Source: Flavobacterium hydrophilum
Lineage (GTDB): Bacteria > Bacteroidota > Bacteroidia > Flavobacteriales > Flavobacteriaceae
DNA: 64,000 nucleotides
Direction of reading: 5' to 3'
Assembly: GCF_003202405.1 (NCBI RefSeq)
Contig: NZ_QJHL01000001.1
Location: 992,001 to 1,056,000 of the forward strand
In this document: piece by piece, positions 1-8,685 of the stretch
Layout of the letters: each line of letters opens with the position of its first letter
How positions within the stretch are numbered: the first letter of the stretch is position 1
Position numbers and translations under genes: made by a program
Notes under the pieces: generated by a model
Told to the model about the DNA's origin: nothing
Databases searched by the model: none
The model's input: only the letters and a program-made list of their open reading frames with translations

Positions 1-1
1 G

Positions 2-373
2 CTTCCGGGCAAAAAAGTATTGCTTGTAGATGATGATGTACGTAACCTGTTTGCATTGACTACTGCTTTAGAACGTTATGGATTAAATGTTATCAGTGCC
101 GAAAGTGGTCAGGAAGCCATTGATTTAATTAATGAAGATAAAACCATTGATATTGTTTTAATGGATATCATGATGCCGGAAATGGATGGTTATGAAACGA
201 TGAAACGCATTCGTAAAGACTCTAAACATAAAGATCTTACTATTATTGCTGTAACGGCAAAGGCGATGAAAGGAGACAGACAGCGCTGTATAGAATCAGG
301 TGCCTCAGATTATATGACCAAACCTGTAAATGTAGAACAGCTGTCTTCATTGATGCGTGTGTGGCTTAAATAA
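2..373 (+). CDS. Hybrid histidine kinase, C-terminal receiver domain (partial)
   Basis: The frame is open from the first base of the window and reads [12 protein letters not shown] into a complete receiver domain. This is therefore the 3' end of a longer gene, most likely a hybrid histidine kinase. The acidic pocket (VDDD), the phospho-acceptor aspartate in [12 protein letters not shown], the switch threonine region ([11 protein letters not shown]) and the lysine of MTKPVN are all present, so the domain should be phosphorylatable. A TTG at 20 is only an in-frame leucine codon, not a likely start. The gene ends 29 bases before the next receiver-kinase gene on the same strand, and the two probably form one signalling operon. 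The kinase identity of the missing part is inferred from family architecture. Confidence 0.8.
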   Translation, partial: LPGKKVLLVDDDVRNLFALTTALERYGLNVISAESGQEAIDLINEDKTIDIVLMDIMMPEMDGYETMKRIRKDSKHKDLTIIAVTAKAMKGDRQRCIESGASDYMTKPVNVEQLSSLMRVWLK

Positions 374-402
374 TTCAAATTAGATTTCAATATAAAAACA
401 GA

Positions 403-1626
403 ATGAAAGACAACGCAATAAAAATCCTGATTGTGGATGACAAAAAAGAAAACCTGCTTTCTTTGCAAGTTATCCTGGCTGATCGTGGTTATCAGTTTGT
501 TGAAGCAACATCAGGAAAGGATGCCCTGCGGATTCTGTTGAAAAATCAGGATTTTGCAATTATACTTATGGACGTGCAAATGCCATTGATGGATGGTTTT
601 GAAACCGCTGAATTAATTCGGCAGAGTGATAAACTCAAACATGTTCCTATTATCTTTTTGACAGCCAACATGAATACTAATGAGTATATATTTAAAGGCT
701 ATCAGTCAGGCGCGGTTGATTACATGATTAAGCCGTTGGCACCAGAAATTTTGCAGGCCAAAGTGATGGTTTTTACCGAATTGTTCCGAAAAAATCAGGA
801 GTTAAAAAAGAAGGAAGAAGAAACACAGGCTCTCAATGAAATCATTTTAAAAAACAATGCCAAGCTTGCTTCTCAATATGAAGCTATTGCAAAACATGCA
901 GAAGAACTTAAGAAGAAAAATATGGAGCTTGATGCTTTTACCTACATATCAAGTCATGATCTTCAGGAGCCTTTGAGAAAAATTCAGACTTTTGCGAATC
1001 TTATCATGGCAAATGAATATCCAAATTTATCAGAAGATGGTAAAGCCAGGTTTAACAGGATTCTTTATGCGACTAACAGAATGCGTGAGCTTATCAACAG
1101 TCTTCTTACTTTTTCCCGCGCAACTCTTGATGACAGAAGGTTTGAAACAGTAGATTTAAATGCTATTATTGCTGATGTAAAAGCAGCTTTATATGAAAAT
1201 TTATCAGAAAAAAATGCTGTTATTGTTACTGATTTTCATGATAATATTAAGGCTATTCCGTTTCAGTTTGTTCAATTAATGGAAAATATGATTCATAATG
1301 CCATTAAGTTTTCACAGCCGGAAATTCCATTACAAATTACGATTAAAAGCCGTTTTGTTGATAGCTCAGTTTTAAATGATGTGCAGTTATTACCTAACGT
1401 TAAATACTGTCATATTAGTTTTGGAGATAACGGAATAGGTTTTGAGCAGGAGCACAATGAAAAGATATTTGGAGTTTTTCAGAAATTACATGGCCGGGAT
1501 TTGTATGAAGGAACCGGAATTGGGCTTGCCATTGTTAAGAAAATAATTGAAAACCATGATGGCTTTATAAATGCCACAGGCGAACCCATGAAAGGAGCCA
1601 CATTCAATATTTACATTCCTTATTAG
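403..1626 (+). CDS. Response regulator-histidine kinase (REC-HisKA-HATPase)
   Basis: A 407-aa cytosolic signalling protein. The N-terminal receiver (about residues 8-125) has VDD, the phospho-acceptor D57 in LMDVQMP and the lysine of MIKPLAP. A coiled-coil linker rich in K and E follows (about 130-175). The HisKA domain contains the phospho-accepting His near residue 185 in SSHDLQEPLRK. A HATPase_c domain (about 285-405) has DNGIGF and GTGIGLAIVKK. No membrane segment or signal peptide is visible, so its input is probably phosphotransfer to the N-terminal receiver from a partner such as the upstream hybrid kinase. The HDLQEPLRK box also occurs in the CheB-CheR-kinase fusion nearby, which suggests both belong to the same kinase subfamily. 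Confidence 0.9.
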   Translation: MKDNAIKILIVDDKKENLLSLQVILADRGYQFVEATSGKDALRILLKNQDFAIILMDVQMPLMDGFETAELIRQSDKLKHVPIIFLTANMNTNEYIFKGYQSGAVDYMIKPLAPEILQAKVMVFTELFRKNQELKKKEEETQALNEIILKNNAKLASQYEAIAKHAEELKKKNMELDAFTYISSHDLQEPLRKIQTFANLIMANEYPNLSEDGKARFNRILYATNRMRELINSLLTFSRATLDDRRFETVDLNAIIADVKAALYENLSEKNAVIVTDFHDNIKAIPFQFVQLMENMIHNAIKFSQPEIPLQITIKSRFVDSSVLNDVQLLPNVKYCHISFGDNGIGFEQEHNEKIFGVFQKLHGRDLYEGTGIGLAIVKKIIENHDGFINATGEPMKGATFNIYIPY

Positions 1627-1648
1627 AGTAATTTTTAAAATTTACACA

Positions 1649-1682
1649 AAAACAAAACCATTAAAGTTAATGGTTTTGTTTT
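1649..1682. terminator. Bidirectional terminator hairpin
   Basis: Perfect inverted repeat with arms at 1649-1664 and 1667-1682 (AAAACAAAACCATTAA and its complement). It lies between the convergent ends of the kinase gene and the acidic-protein gene. A and T runs on both flanks suit termination on both strands. Confidence 0.7.
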
Positions 1683-1688
1683 ATAAGT

Positions 1689-2165
1689 CTAATATCTAAA
1701 AACTCTCGGACTGTTTACCGGATCTGTTTCTTCCAGATCCTGATCAAGATCATATTCCAGATCAAGTGGATCCTGTTTCGAATTATCTGTGGCAGAATTA
1801 TTAAGATCGCGATCATTTTCATCATAATCTTCTTCAAGATCGTCATCAATATCGTTTAAACCTGTTTCATTATCCCATTCATCTGCATAAAAATTAGTGT
1901 CGGGATTATTTGCAGCCTCATATTCATTATCTCGTTCTAACGCATTAGAAAATTGATTATTTAATTCATCATCATCTTCATTGTTGATGATATCATCATC
2001 CTGATTTACAATTTCTTCATCATCATTATCTCTTTCATATTGGTCTATATAACTTTCATTGTCCAAATCCTGATTAGTTACATCTGAAAATGGTCTCATA
2101 TCGTCTTCCGGATGATGAAAACTACGAACATCCCGACCGTAATTTTCCTGGTGTTGTGTTGTCAT
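1689..2165 (-). CDS. Highly acidic low-complexity protein
   Basis: A 158-aa protein dominated by Asp, Glu and Asn, with blocks such as DDDDIIN, NNEDDDELN and DDDLEEDYDEND. The reading frame extends to 2216, but the first in-frame ATG that starts a plausible protein (MTTQHQENYGRD) is at 2165. A TAACTTTG element sits 49 bases upstream of that ATG. There is no signal peptide, membrane span or recognisable catalytic domain. A second acidic protein of similar make-up lies at 8686-9087 and also begins with a short ENY-containing segment. Both look intrinsically disordered. Function is unknown; a stress-related or ion-binding protein is possible but is only a guess. Confidence 0.7.
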   Translation of the reverse strand: MTTQHQENYGRDVRSFHHPEDDMRPFSDVTNQDLDNESYIDQYERDNDDEEIVNQDDDIINNEDDDELNNQFSNALERDNEYEAANNPDTNFYADEWDNETGLNDIDDDLEEDYDENDRDLNNSATDNSKQDPLDLEYDLDQDLEETDPVNSPRVFRY

Positions 2166-2478
2166 AATAAATGATTTAAAAGTTATTTCTGTTGTTACAA
2201 AAGCTGTAAAAATCAAAGTTAACCTAAAATCATTTTTTTTAATTTATAGAATTTTGTTTGGTAATTATATAATTTGCAGAGTGTTAATTTTTTGTTTTGA
2301 AAATAAATTTGGAAAACATAAAAAGCACTCAATAATTAAATACAATGTAAATTATATAACCTAAAAAATATATTTTGTAAGTTTTTTTGTCTGTATTTTA
2401 AAATATTTGCTACGTAAATTTATTTTTTTTTGAATAATGCCGAGTAATTATGTATGAATTAATTTATCCAAATGACTT
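2166..2478. other. Divergent intergenic region, AT-rich
   Basis: About 313 bases between the divergent acidic-protein and degenerate-receiver genes. It is very AT-rich with several T runs. Apart from the -7-like element for the minus-strand gene, I see no ORF, repeat or strong hairpin. Confidence 0.5.
2214..2221 (-). promoter_or_regulatory. Candidate -7 promoter element for the acidic protein
   Basis: The minus strand reads TAACTTTG, matching the Bacteroidota -7 consensus TAnnTTTG, 49 bases upstream of the ATG at 2165. No convincing -33 TTG is seen, so this is tentative. Confidence 0.35.
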
Positions 2479-2931
2479 ATGAATAAAAAAGGACCTATAG
2501 TAATTATTGAAAATAAGCAGGGAGATCGTAAGTTATTTATAGAGGTTTTTTCTGAATTGAATTATCCAAATCAGGTAATCTATTTTAATAACCCGGAAAC
2601 TGCCTGCAAACATTTGCTGCGACATAAAATCAAACCGTTTCTTTTCTTTTCGGATATTGTTTTGTTGAATATTATGAATCATAAAGTGATAGAAACTAAT
2701 ATTGATAATGTAGGTACATTGTTTAATTGTCCCTATCTTTTTTTTACGACATCTTTTAATCAGACGTATGTAATTGATCCTTATTCGATACCTACGCAAA
2801 GTTACTTTGTCAAGCCTTATGATTATGTTGAATTCAAAAAAATTATAAAAACAATAATCGATTACTGGCTAAAATCGAAATCAATTGTTCAGCATACTAA
2901 AAAAACAATAAAAACCAGCGACACTCAATAA
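2479..2931 (+). CDS. Degenerate response-regulator receiver protein
   Basis: A 150-aa protein with the outline of a receiver domain. The N-terminus (PIVIIENKQGDRKLFIEVF) follows the pattern of Rcp1-like receivers, where the acidic pair is normally EDD or DDD. Here it is weakened to E...D across IENKQGD. The expected phospho-acceptor position falls at FFSDIVLLN, and the conserved lysine is kept in YFVKPYDY. The sequence is much less acidic and more basic than normal receivers, with a Lys/Thr-rich tail. It may be a phosphorylation-independent pseudo-receiver. It ends tail-to-tail with the CheB-CheR-kinase gene and shares a terminator with it, so co-function is suggested only by position. Confidence 0.65.
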   Translation: MNKKGPIVIIENKQGDRKLFIEVFSELNYPNQVIYFNNPETACKHLLRHKIKPFLFFSDIVLLNIMNHKVIETNIDNVGTLFNCPYLFFTTSFNQTYVIDPYSIPTQSYFVKPYDYVEFKKIIKTIIDYWLKSKSIVQHTKKTIKTSDTQ

Positions 2932-2963
2932 AGAAAGGCACCATTTTGGTGCCTTTCTTTATT
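2927..2963. terminator. Bidirectional terminator overlapping two stop codons
   Basis: Perfect 17-bp stem (arms 2927-2943 and 2947-2963, loop of three T). It sits exactly where the receiver gene and the CheB-CheR-kinase gene converge, and both stop codons lie inside the hairpin arms. Confidence 0.85.
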
Positions 2964-5900
2964 GAGGTAAGTAAATGTAAAAAGTAGTTCCCTGATCTGT
3001 TTTGCTGGATACTTTTATAAATCCTTCATGATTTGCAGCTATTTTCTTAACCAGTGTTAATCCCAAACCACTGCCGTGATACTGATCATTATTGTGCAGT
3101 CTGAAAAAAGGATCAAAAATTTTAGAAGCGTATTCCTGACTAAAGCCAATACCGTTATCGCTTACACAAATTTTCACATACTTAATATCTTTATTTCCTC
3201 CAATTTCAAGTATTTCTTCAGTCTGGGGCTCTATTGCTTCAATTTTAATTTCCGGTATAATGCCCTCTTTTATATACTTAATAGAGTTGAGGATTAAATT
3301 TGTAAAAAGCTGCTGTATCTGATAGGAGATAATATTAATTTGAGGAAGTGGCAAAATAGTAATTTTAGCCTTTTTTTCTAAAACAGAGTCCTTAATATCA
3401 GCAACTGTTTTTTTCAGCACTACATTTAGATCTGTTTTTTTATATTCTTTTTTTACAAAAGTAATTCTGGAATAGTTAATAAGGTCGGCCATTAACTGAC
3501 TCATATTATTAACTGAGAACAGCACACGTTCGAGATTATGTTTTGCGGTTTCACTTAAGCCTTGTTCATTCTCAAAAATTCTTTTGCAGAACATATGAAT
3601 TTTTCGGAGAGGTTCCTGTAAATCATGACTTGCTGCAGATGTAAAAGCCTCAAGCTGCTCGTTGTGTTTTTGTAATTCAATATTTTTATTTGTCAATAAT
3701 TCATTTGTAGTTACTAAATCCGTAATATCTTCGAGGGCCAGAAGAATCAAACCCTCAGGTGTTGAATTGAGTATAAGACTGGCATTTACTATAATGTTTT
3801 TTTTCTCTTTGCCAGCACAGATAATATCTATTTTTAAATTTTCTACCGAAAATTCAGGGTCTACTTTAATTAATTGCTGCTTAAATTCCGGAATGTCCCA
3901 TTGGCAATTTCCAATTTCAAAAAGACTGAAGCCCTCAGTAATTTTTTCGTTTGTATTAAAATATTCGTAAAATGCCGGATTGGCACTCTTAACGATAAAG
4001 TCCTTGCTTACAACTAATAATGGCTCACGAATGGTTTTAACAATTAATTCGGAATAATTACGCATTGATATGAGCTGTTTCTGACGATCGATAAGTTCGT
4101 CATTTAGGCACATCAGTTCTTCATTGTTCGACTGAAGTTCTTCTGTTGTAGTTTCCAGTTCTTCATTCATCGCCTGCAGTTCTTCTCCACTACTGAGTAA
4201 TTCTTCATGACTTGTTTGTAATTCTTCAAAAGCAGTTTGTTGCTCTTCGGTTATTCTTTTTATGTTTTCCCTTAATTGTGTCAACTCTCTCTCAAGTTCA
4301 TCGATACGTTTTTGCGCTGAATTATCATGTAGCTTTTTATCTTCAGGGAGCGGCATCTTATAAAAAAGAATCATAAGGTGCTCATCATCATTTGGAAGTA
4401 AAAATATTTCAAAAGAAATCTGATAGGATTGTGCCTTAACCTTAATATCGTCTTTTCGGATGTTTTCCTTTTCTTCTTTTATTTTTGAAATAGCATTCTG
4501 TAATTCAAAACCAATCCCTTCACGGGCCATTTTTAAAATATTAAAATTTGGTTTTCCTGGTGAAGGAGCTAAAAATGGACTGGTGTCACCATGAAAATGT
4601 ACAATGTCAAGATTTTTATTAATAATTACACTGGCCGGAGTATATTTCGTTAGTAAAATGTCTGAAGTGATTTTTCTGAAATCATCTTCCGGAAACGCTT
4701 TTACTTCAGATTGCAATTTTACCTGTAAATTGCCCGGTACAGGTTTAAATGACTGTGTATTATATTTTCCCGGTACAAACTTGCGAGCATAAATTCTTTC
4801 ATGTTTTTTCACGCTCTCAAATAAATCCTGAGAATGGGTTACTGATTCTGATTTTCCAAGAAACAGCAGGCCTTTTTCTTTTAATGAATAATGAAAAGTA
4901 CCTAAAACTTTATTTTGCAGATAAGGATCAAAATAGATGAGTGTATTTCGGCAGGTAATTAAATCGATTCTTGCAAAGGCAGGATCTTTTACAAAATTAT
5001 GTACGGCAAAAATACACATATCGCGAATAACTTTGTTAATATGGTAATTGCCATCACTTTTAGTAAAATAATTATGCAATCTTTCCTCTGACACCGCCTG
5101 AACATCCTGATAAGAATAAACGCCGGACCTGGCTTTTGTGATGCATTTCTCTGATATGTCAGAAGCAAAAATCTGTACCTTAATGTCTTTACTATTGGTT
5201 TTCAAAAAATATTCATGAAGACAAATAGCTAAAGAATAGGCTTCCTCTCCTGTGGAACATCCTGCTACCCAGATTCGCAGGTTGTTATTTGTGATATTTT
5301 TGATTAATGATGGAAAAACATTTTTGGACAGATTTTCAAAAGCTTCAGAATCTCTGAAAAAATAAGTTACATGAATTAAGAAATCACTAAATAAGAGATC
5401 CTGCTCATTTTTACTGTTTCTTAAAAAATTATAATAATCTTCTATGGTACTTTTCTCTGCTATAACCATCCTTCGCGCTATGCGGCGTCTTATAGTAGGG
5501 TGTTTGTAATGTCTAAAATCATTACCTGTTCTCGAAAAAATAAGGTTAATGATTTGTAAGATAATTTCCTCGTCGTTTCCGGGAATATGTTCTTCTTCTG
5601 TATAACCATAATTTGAAATATAGCTATTGCGTATTTCCATCAATTGTGATGGGATTTTTTCAGGAGCCAGAACGTAATCAGCTGCGTCAGTATCTATAGC
5701 GCTCTGAGGCATTCCTTTGTAAGCTGAAGTGTCAGGATCCTGCACTATTGTAGCACCTCCTAATTCCTTGATTTTTTTAAACCCTACTGTACCGTCAAAA
5801 CCAGTGCCGGAAAGTATAACTCCAATAGCAAATGTTCTGTAGACATCAGCAAGTGATTCAAAAAAAATATCGATGCTGTTATTTCGTTTTTCGCTTCGGG

Positions 5901-6222
5901 TTATTTGCTTAAGTTTTAAAAAACCTTCTTCTGCTATGAGAAGATTGTTTTCCGGAATAACGTAGATATTATTCGGTAACAGATTTATATTGCTAATAAT
6001 TTCGTGTACAGGTATATGGGCATATTGTGAAAGTATTTCCGTAAGACTGCTGGGATAATCCGGTGATAAGTGCTGGACAATAACATATGCCATTCCTGAA
6101 TCTGGCGATATTGCTGAAACTACCTTTTTAAAAGCATCTAATCCTCCGGCAGATGCACCAATACCAACAATTGGAAATTTTTTGGCTATATATTTGATTT
6201 CATCGGTTTCGGTTACTTTCAT
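2959..6222 (-). CDS. CheB-CheR-PAS-histidine kinase fusion protein
   Basis: A protein of about 1087 aa. The frame opens at a TTG (6240), but the ATG at 6222 (MKVTETDEIKYIAKKF) is the more likely start. In order it has a CheB methylesterase domain (IVGIGASAGGLDAF with the catalytic Ser, VQHLSPD with the His, LSGTGFDGTVG with the Asp), CheR N- and SAM-binding domains (VAGCSTGEEAYSLAI), a long coiled coil (repeats of EELQ, about 650-720), a PAS-like segment, HisKA (ASHDLQEPLRK) and HATPase_c (DNGIGFS, GSGLGLTLVKK). There is no receiver in front of CheB. Such fusions occur widely outside chemotaxis operons. No chemoreceptor, CheA or CheW is near, so a stress or sensory role is more likely than motility control. 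Targets of the methyl-transfer half are unknown. Confidence 0.9.
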   Translation of the reverse strand: MKVTETDEIKYIAKKFPIVGIGASAGGLDAFKKVVSAISPDSGMAYVIVQHLSPDYPSSLTEILSQYAHIPVHEIISNINLLPNNIYVIPENNLLIAEEGFLKLKQITRSEKRNNSIDIFFESLADVYRTFAIGVILSGTGFDGTVGFKKIKELGGATIVQDPDTSAYKGMPQSAIDTDAADYVLAPEKIPSQLMEIRNSYISNYGYTEEEHIPGNDEEIILQIINLIFSRTGNDFRHYKHPTIRRRIARRMVIAEKSTIEDYYNFLRNSKNEQDLLFSDFLIHVTYFFRDSEAFENLSKNVFPSLIKNITNNNLRIWVAGCSTGEEAYSLAICLHEYFLKTNSKDIKVQIFASDISEKCITKARSGVYSYQDVQAVSEERLHNYFTKSDGNYHINKVIRDMCIFAVHNFVKDPAFARIDLITCRNTLIYFDPYLQNKVLGTFHYSLKEKGLLFLGKSESVTHSQDLFESVKKHERIYARKFVPGKYNTQSFKPVPGNLQVKLQSEVKAFPEDDFRKITSDILLTKYTPASVIINKNLDIVHFHGDTSPFLAPSPGKPNFNILKMAREGIGFELQNAISKIKEEKENIRKDDIKVKAQSYQISFEIFLLPNDDEHLMILFYKMPLPEDKKLHDNSAQKRIDELERELTQLRENIKRITEEQQTAFEELQTSHEELLSSGEELQAMNEELETTTEELQSNNEELMCLNDELIDRQKQLISMRNYSELIVKTIREPLLVVSKDFIVKSANPAFYEYFNTNEKITEGFSLFEIGNCQWDIPEFKQQLIKVDPEFSVENLKIDIICAGKEKKNIIVNASLILNSTPEGLILLALEDITDLVTTNELLTNKNIELQKHNEQLEAFTSAASHDLQEPLRKIHMFCKRIFENEQGLSETAKHNLERVLFSVNNMSQLMADLINYSRITFVKKEYKKTDLNVVLKKTVADIKDSVLEKKAKITILPLPQINIISYQIQQLFTNLILNSIKYIKEGIIPEIKIEAIEPQTEEILEIGGNKDIKYVKICVSDNGIGFSQEYASKIFDPFFRLHNNDQYHGSGLGLTLVKKIAANHEGFIKVSSKTDQGTTFYIYLPQ

Positions 6223-6393
6223 GAGAAAAATTTTCAACAAAGATAACCAGTGTTATACTATAAAACTAAAGCTTTTATAGTCAAGTGGAAATTATGTAAG
6301 ATTTTAGGTTCAAAACTATAAATTGAAGTGGTTAGGATATGACTAAGCCTCTTTTAATAGAAATTCTGGTCAAATTTATTTATAAGTAAAATT

Positions 6394-6771
6394 CTATACA
6401 ATATTACGTAAAATAGTTTTCATTGCGCCAAAATCATTTGGCTTTACATAATAACCTGCCGCACCCAAATCCTGAAATTTATTTTCGAAGTCTGAGGGTA
6501 TTGAGGTAGAAAGTATTATTACGGGGATGTGTTTTATTAGTTCTTTTTTATTCATTTCAACTAATAATTCCATACCATTCATCATAGGCATGTTAATATC
6601 TAAGAAAATGACATCCGGATGTATTTCATTACAGACAAGTTTCTGTAATGCCTGAACAGGATTATGTATTGCAGTATACGAGGCAGCGGCCGATACTTCT
6701 TCGAGTGCCTCTAAAAAGAAATCGCAGTCATCATAATCGTCATCAATCTGTAAAATGTTTTTATATCTCAT
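6394..6771 (-). CDS. Single-domain response regulator (Rcp1/CheY-like)
   Basis: A 125-aa stand-alone receiver. It shows the acidic pocket IDDDYDD, the phospho-acceptor Asp in VIFLDINMPMMNG, the switch Ser/Thr in IILSTS and the Lys of YYVKPND. There is no output domain, so it would signal by protein contact or phosphotransfer. It is encoded about 150 bases upstream of the CheB-CheR-kinase gene on the same strand and is a good candidate partner for that kinase. The spacing also allows a separate promoter. Confidence 0.9.
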   Translation of the reverse strand: MRYKNILQIDDDYDDCDFFLEALEEVSAAASYTAIHNPVQALQKLVCNEIHPDVIFLDINMPMMNGMELLVEMNKKELIKHIPVIILSTSIPSDFENKFQDLGAAGYYVKPNDFGAMKTILRNIV

Positions 6772-6968
6772 AATTGCTTTAATTGAAAATTATATCATAA
6801 TTAAATAAAATTATGATTCTAAAGAGAAAGGTAGATTTCAATAATGTATTATGCAGTTTCAGGACTGTATGAACACATAAAAACAATTATATATAACACA
6901 AAGTAGATTTTTTTCATAAATAATATTAATTATTAGAATTAGAAGTCTTTAATAAAGTTGTAAGTGGA

Positions 6969-7124
6969 TTAATCTACAAGGATTTTCAGTGAATCTTTTT
7001 GATGCAGGACTGCTTCGTTTTGATCTCTTGTATAGTCTTCATCATCACAATGAGGGGAACAATTAGAATTTATAAGTGAAATAAAAACAGTGAGTAAAAT
7101 AATTGAAAAGTTCAGTTTTTTCAT
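6969..7124 (-). CDS. Small secreted or lipoprotein-like peptide (51 aa)
   Basis: A 51-codon frame starting at ATG 7124 and ending at TAA 6969. It begins MKKLNFSIILLTVFISLI, a textbook signal peptide, followed by INSNCSPHC. The cysteine could be a lipidation site, although S-N-C is not a classic lipobox. The remainder is short and charged (DDEDYTRDQNEAV). It lies divergently from the next lipoprotein gene. The start, length and signal peptide support a real gene; no family is recognised. Confidence 0.5.
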   Translation of the reverse strand: MKKLNFSIILLTVFISLINSNCSPHCDDEDYTRDQNEAVLHQKDSLKILVD

Positions 7125-7359
7125 ATCATTAAATTTATGAGGTAAATTAATTCTTATAAAAATATCCTGTTGTTAAAAATTTAATTTATATAATTTTTAT
7201 GTTTTGTTACATAATACCCATTTCAAACTGATATTGATTTTAAGATAATTGACCACAATGTTTTAATGCACAATTGTGTAAGGTGTATTTAGAATTCTGT
7301 AAGTATTTAGCAGCTAATAGTTTTACATTTCAAATTATAAAAGCTAAATAAATAATATT

Positions 7360-7674
7360 ATGAAAAAATTACTAATATTAAAGGTTGCATTCGTGCTTAT
7401 TACTACAGGATTATTGTTGTCGTGTAAAAAAAATGATGGGAATACTGAATATTCAAATGGAATTGATTCTACAGAAATGACTGTTGATACTGTTGGGCCG
7501 ACAATGGATACTATTAATGCTAATTCAGAAAACGGTACTGGAACAGGTGCAAATGGAGCAGGTACGACTGGAGCAACCGGTGAAGGTTCAACCGGCTCAG
7601 GATCAGCCGGAACAACACAAAAGGGTAATACTTCAGTAAGAACAGATTCCATTAGTAGTGATAATGGTAAATAA
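7360..7674 (+). CDS. Small Gly/Thr-rich lipoprotein
   Basis: A 104-aa protein with a type II signal peptide (MKKLLILKVAFVLITTGLLLSC). The lipobox Cys is residue 22, followed by KKND. The mature part is low complexity, rich in Gly, Thr, Ser and Asn (GTGTGANGAGTTGATGEGST). It has no catalytic motif and is likely an outer-membrane-anchored, disordered lipoprotein. A good hairpin terminator follows. Small lipoproteins of this type are common in flavobacterial stress loci, but the function is unknown. A long antisense frame (7344-7652) exists only because of the GC-rich repeat coding. Confidence 0.75.
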   Translation: MKKLLILKVAFVLITTGLLLSCKKNDGNTEYSNGIDSTEMTVDTVGPTMDTINANSENGTGTGANGAGTTGATGEGSTGSGSAGTTQKGNTSVRTDSISSDNGK

Positions 7675-7711
7675 CTTATGCCAACTTTTCAAAACTAAAC
7701 TCTATTTATGA

Positions 7712-7750
7712 AAAAGCCTGTAATGATTTAAATCGTCATTACAGGCTTTT
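7712..7750. terminator. Terminator hairpin between convergent genes
   Basis: Inverted repeat AAAAGCCTGTAATGA (7712-7726) with its complement at 7736-7750, flanked by A and T runs. It separates the lipoprotein gene (+) from the SRPBCC gene (-). Confidence 0.8.
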
Positions 7751-7784
7751 CTATTTAAAACTGAGCAAGCACAAAATATTAGAA

Positions 7785-8459
7785 TCAATTAGATTCTAAA
7801 TAAGTTTTAAAATTTTTAAGATCCTCTTTCACCAGTTTTTCAAAATAAGGATTAAGAAGTTTAGCAGCACCTTCACCTGCAATTCCAAGTGGGGCGTGAT
7901 AAGATATAGTAACAATTATTTCTGTCCCTTCGCTACTTGGCCTGAAAACAACTTTTCCGGCATTTTTAATCGAAGATTCCGGTAGTGAATTCCAACTGAT
8001 AAGCCTTTCTTTTTCATCTTTAACAATTTCGGCTATCCATGAAAGTTTTCCAATTCCGGCCGGACCTTTGGCTGTCCATTTAGATGTAGTATAACTTAAA
8101 GGTTTAACAGATTCAATATGAGTCATGAATTTTGGCAGATTTTCAAAATCACGCCAAAAAGTATAAACTTCACTAATAGGCTTATTAATTGTACTGTTAA
8201 TTCTGATATTTACATTAGAAGCTTTATCATTCTTTAAATGATCAACAGCATCATAGATAGGGCAATAGCCGGACAATCCTCTTAAAAGCATGGTGCTGCC
8301 AGTGCCAATTTTCGCAACGTTTTTCTTTTCTTCGGATAAGCCTTTGTAGAGTAAATAACCCCCACTGGTAATCATTGCAATTCTTTCGAGTGTCGAAACA
8401 TTCGTTTTTAATTTTGATTTTTTTTGTATTTGTGTCGGTGTTAATGCATTCGTTTCCAT
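7785..8459 (-). CDS. DUF2892-SRPBCC (START-like) family protein
   Basis: A 224-aa protein with two parts. Residues about 20-75 (RIAMITSGGYLLYKGL...LLRGLSGYCPIYDAV) resemble the DUF2892/YgaP-type two-helix membrane segment. Residues about 80-220 form a SRPBCC/polyketide-cyclase-like domain (RINSTINKPISEVYTFWRDFENLPKFM, then WNSLPESSIKNAGKVVF). SRPBCC folds bind hydrophobic ligands in a deep cavity; the ligand here cannot be told. Proteins of this architecture often accompany DUF892, catalase and other general-stress genes, which is consistent with this neighbourhood. Confidence 0.85.
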   Translation of the reverse strand: METNALTPTQIQKKSKLKTNVSTLERIAMITSGGYLLYKGLSEEKKNVAKIGTGSTMLLRGLSGYCPIYDAVDHLKNDKASNVNIRINSTINKPISEVYTFWRDFENLPKFMTHIESVKPLSYTTSKWTAKGPAGIGKLSWIAEIVKDEKERLISWNSLPESSIKNAGKVVFRPSSEGTEIIVTISYHAPLGIAGEGAAKLLNPYFEKLVKEDLKNFKTYLESN

Positions 8460-8640
8460 AATTTCTATTTTTTTATCAATTTGTTTAATTGAAATATTGT
8501 GTTTAAGATGTTAAAAATAAATGGTTTACGTTAATTTAGTTTTATACTATTCTGATGATTAATTACAAATTTAACCTGTGTTATACGTCGTCAATAAAAT
8601 TTTTAAAGTAGAGAGAGTCGACAGGAGAAGTTATAAACAC

Positions 8641-8667
8641 AAAAAAACCGTTCAGTCAGAAACGGTT
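8641..8667 (-). terminator. Terminator of the second acidic-protein gene
   Basis: Arms AACCGTT (8646-8652) and AACGGTT (8661-8667). On the minus strand a run of T follows. It lies about 20 bases past the stop codon at 8686. Confidence 0.6.
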
Positions 8668-8685
8668 AGTCTGTTTTTTTATCTT

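Noticed and set aside
2533..2799. 88-codon minus-strand frame under the degenerate receiver gene
   Set aside because: Basic, Ile-rich antisense text without features; the plus-strand frame has the receiver pattern.
7344..7652. 102-codon minus-strand frame opposite the small lipoprotein gene
   Set aside because: Pro/Val-rich antisense of Gly/Thr repeats; the plus-strand frame has a clear lipoprotein signal.
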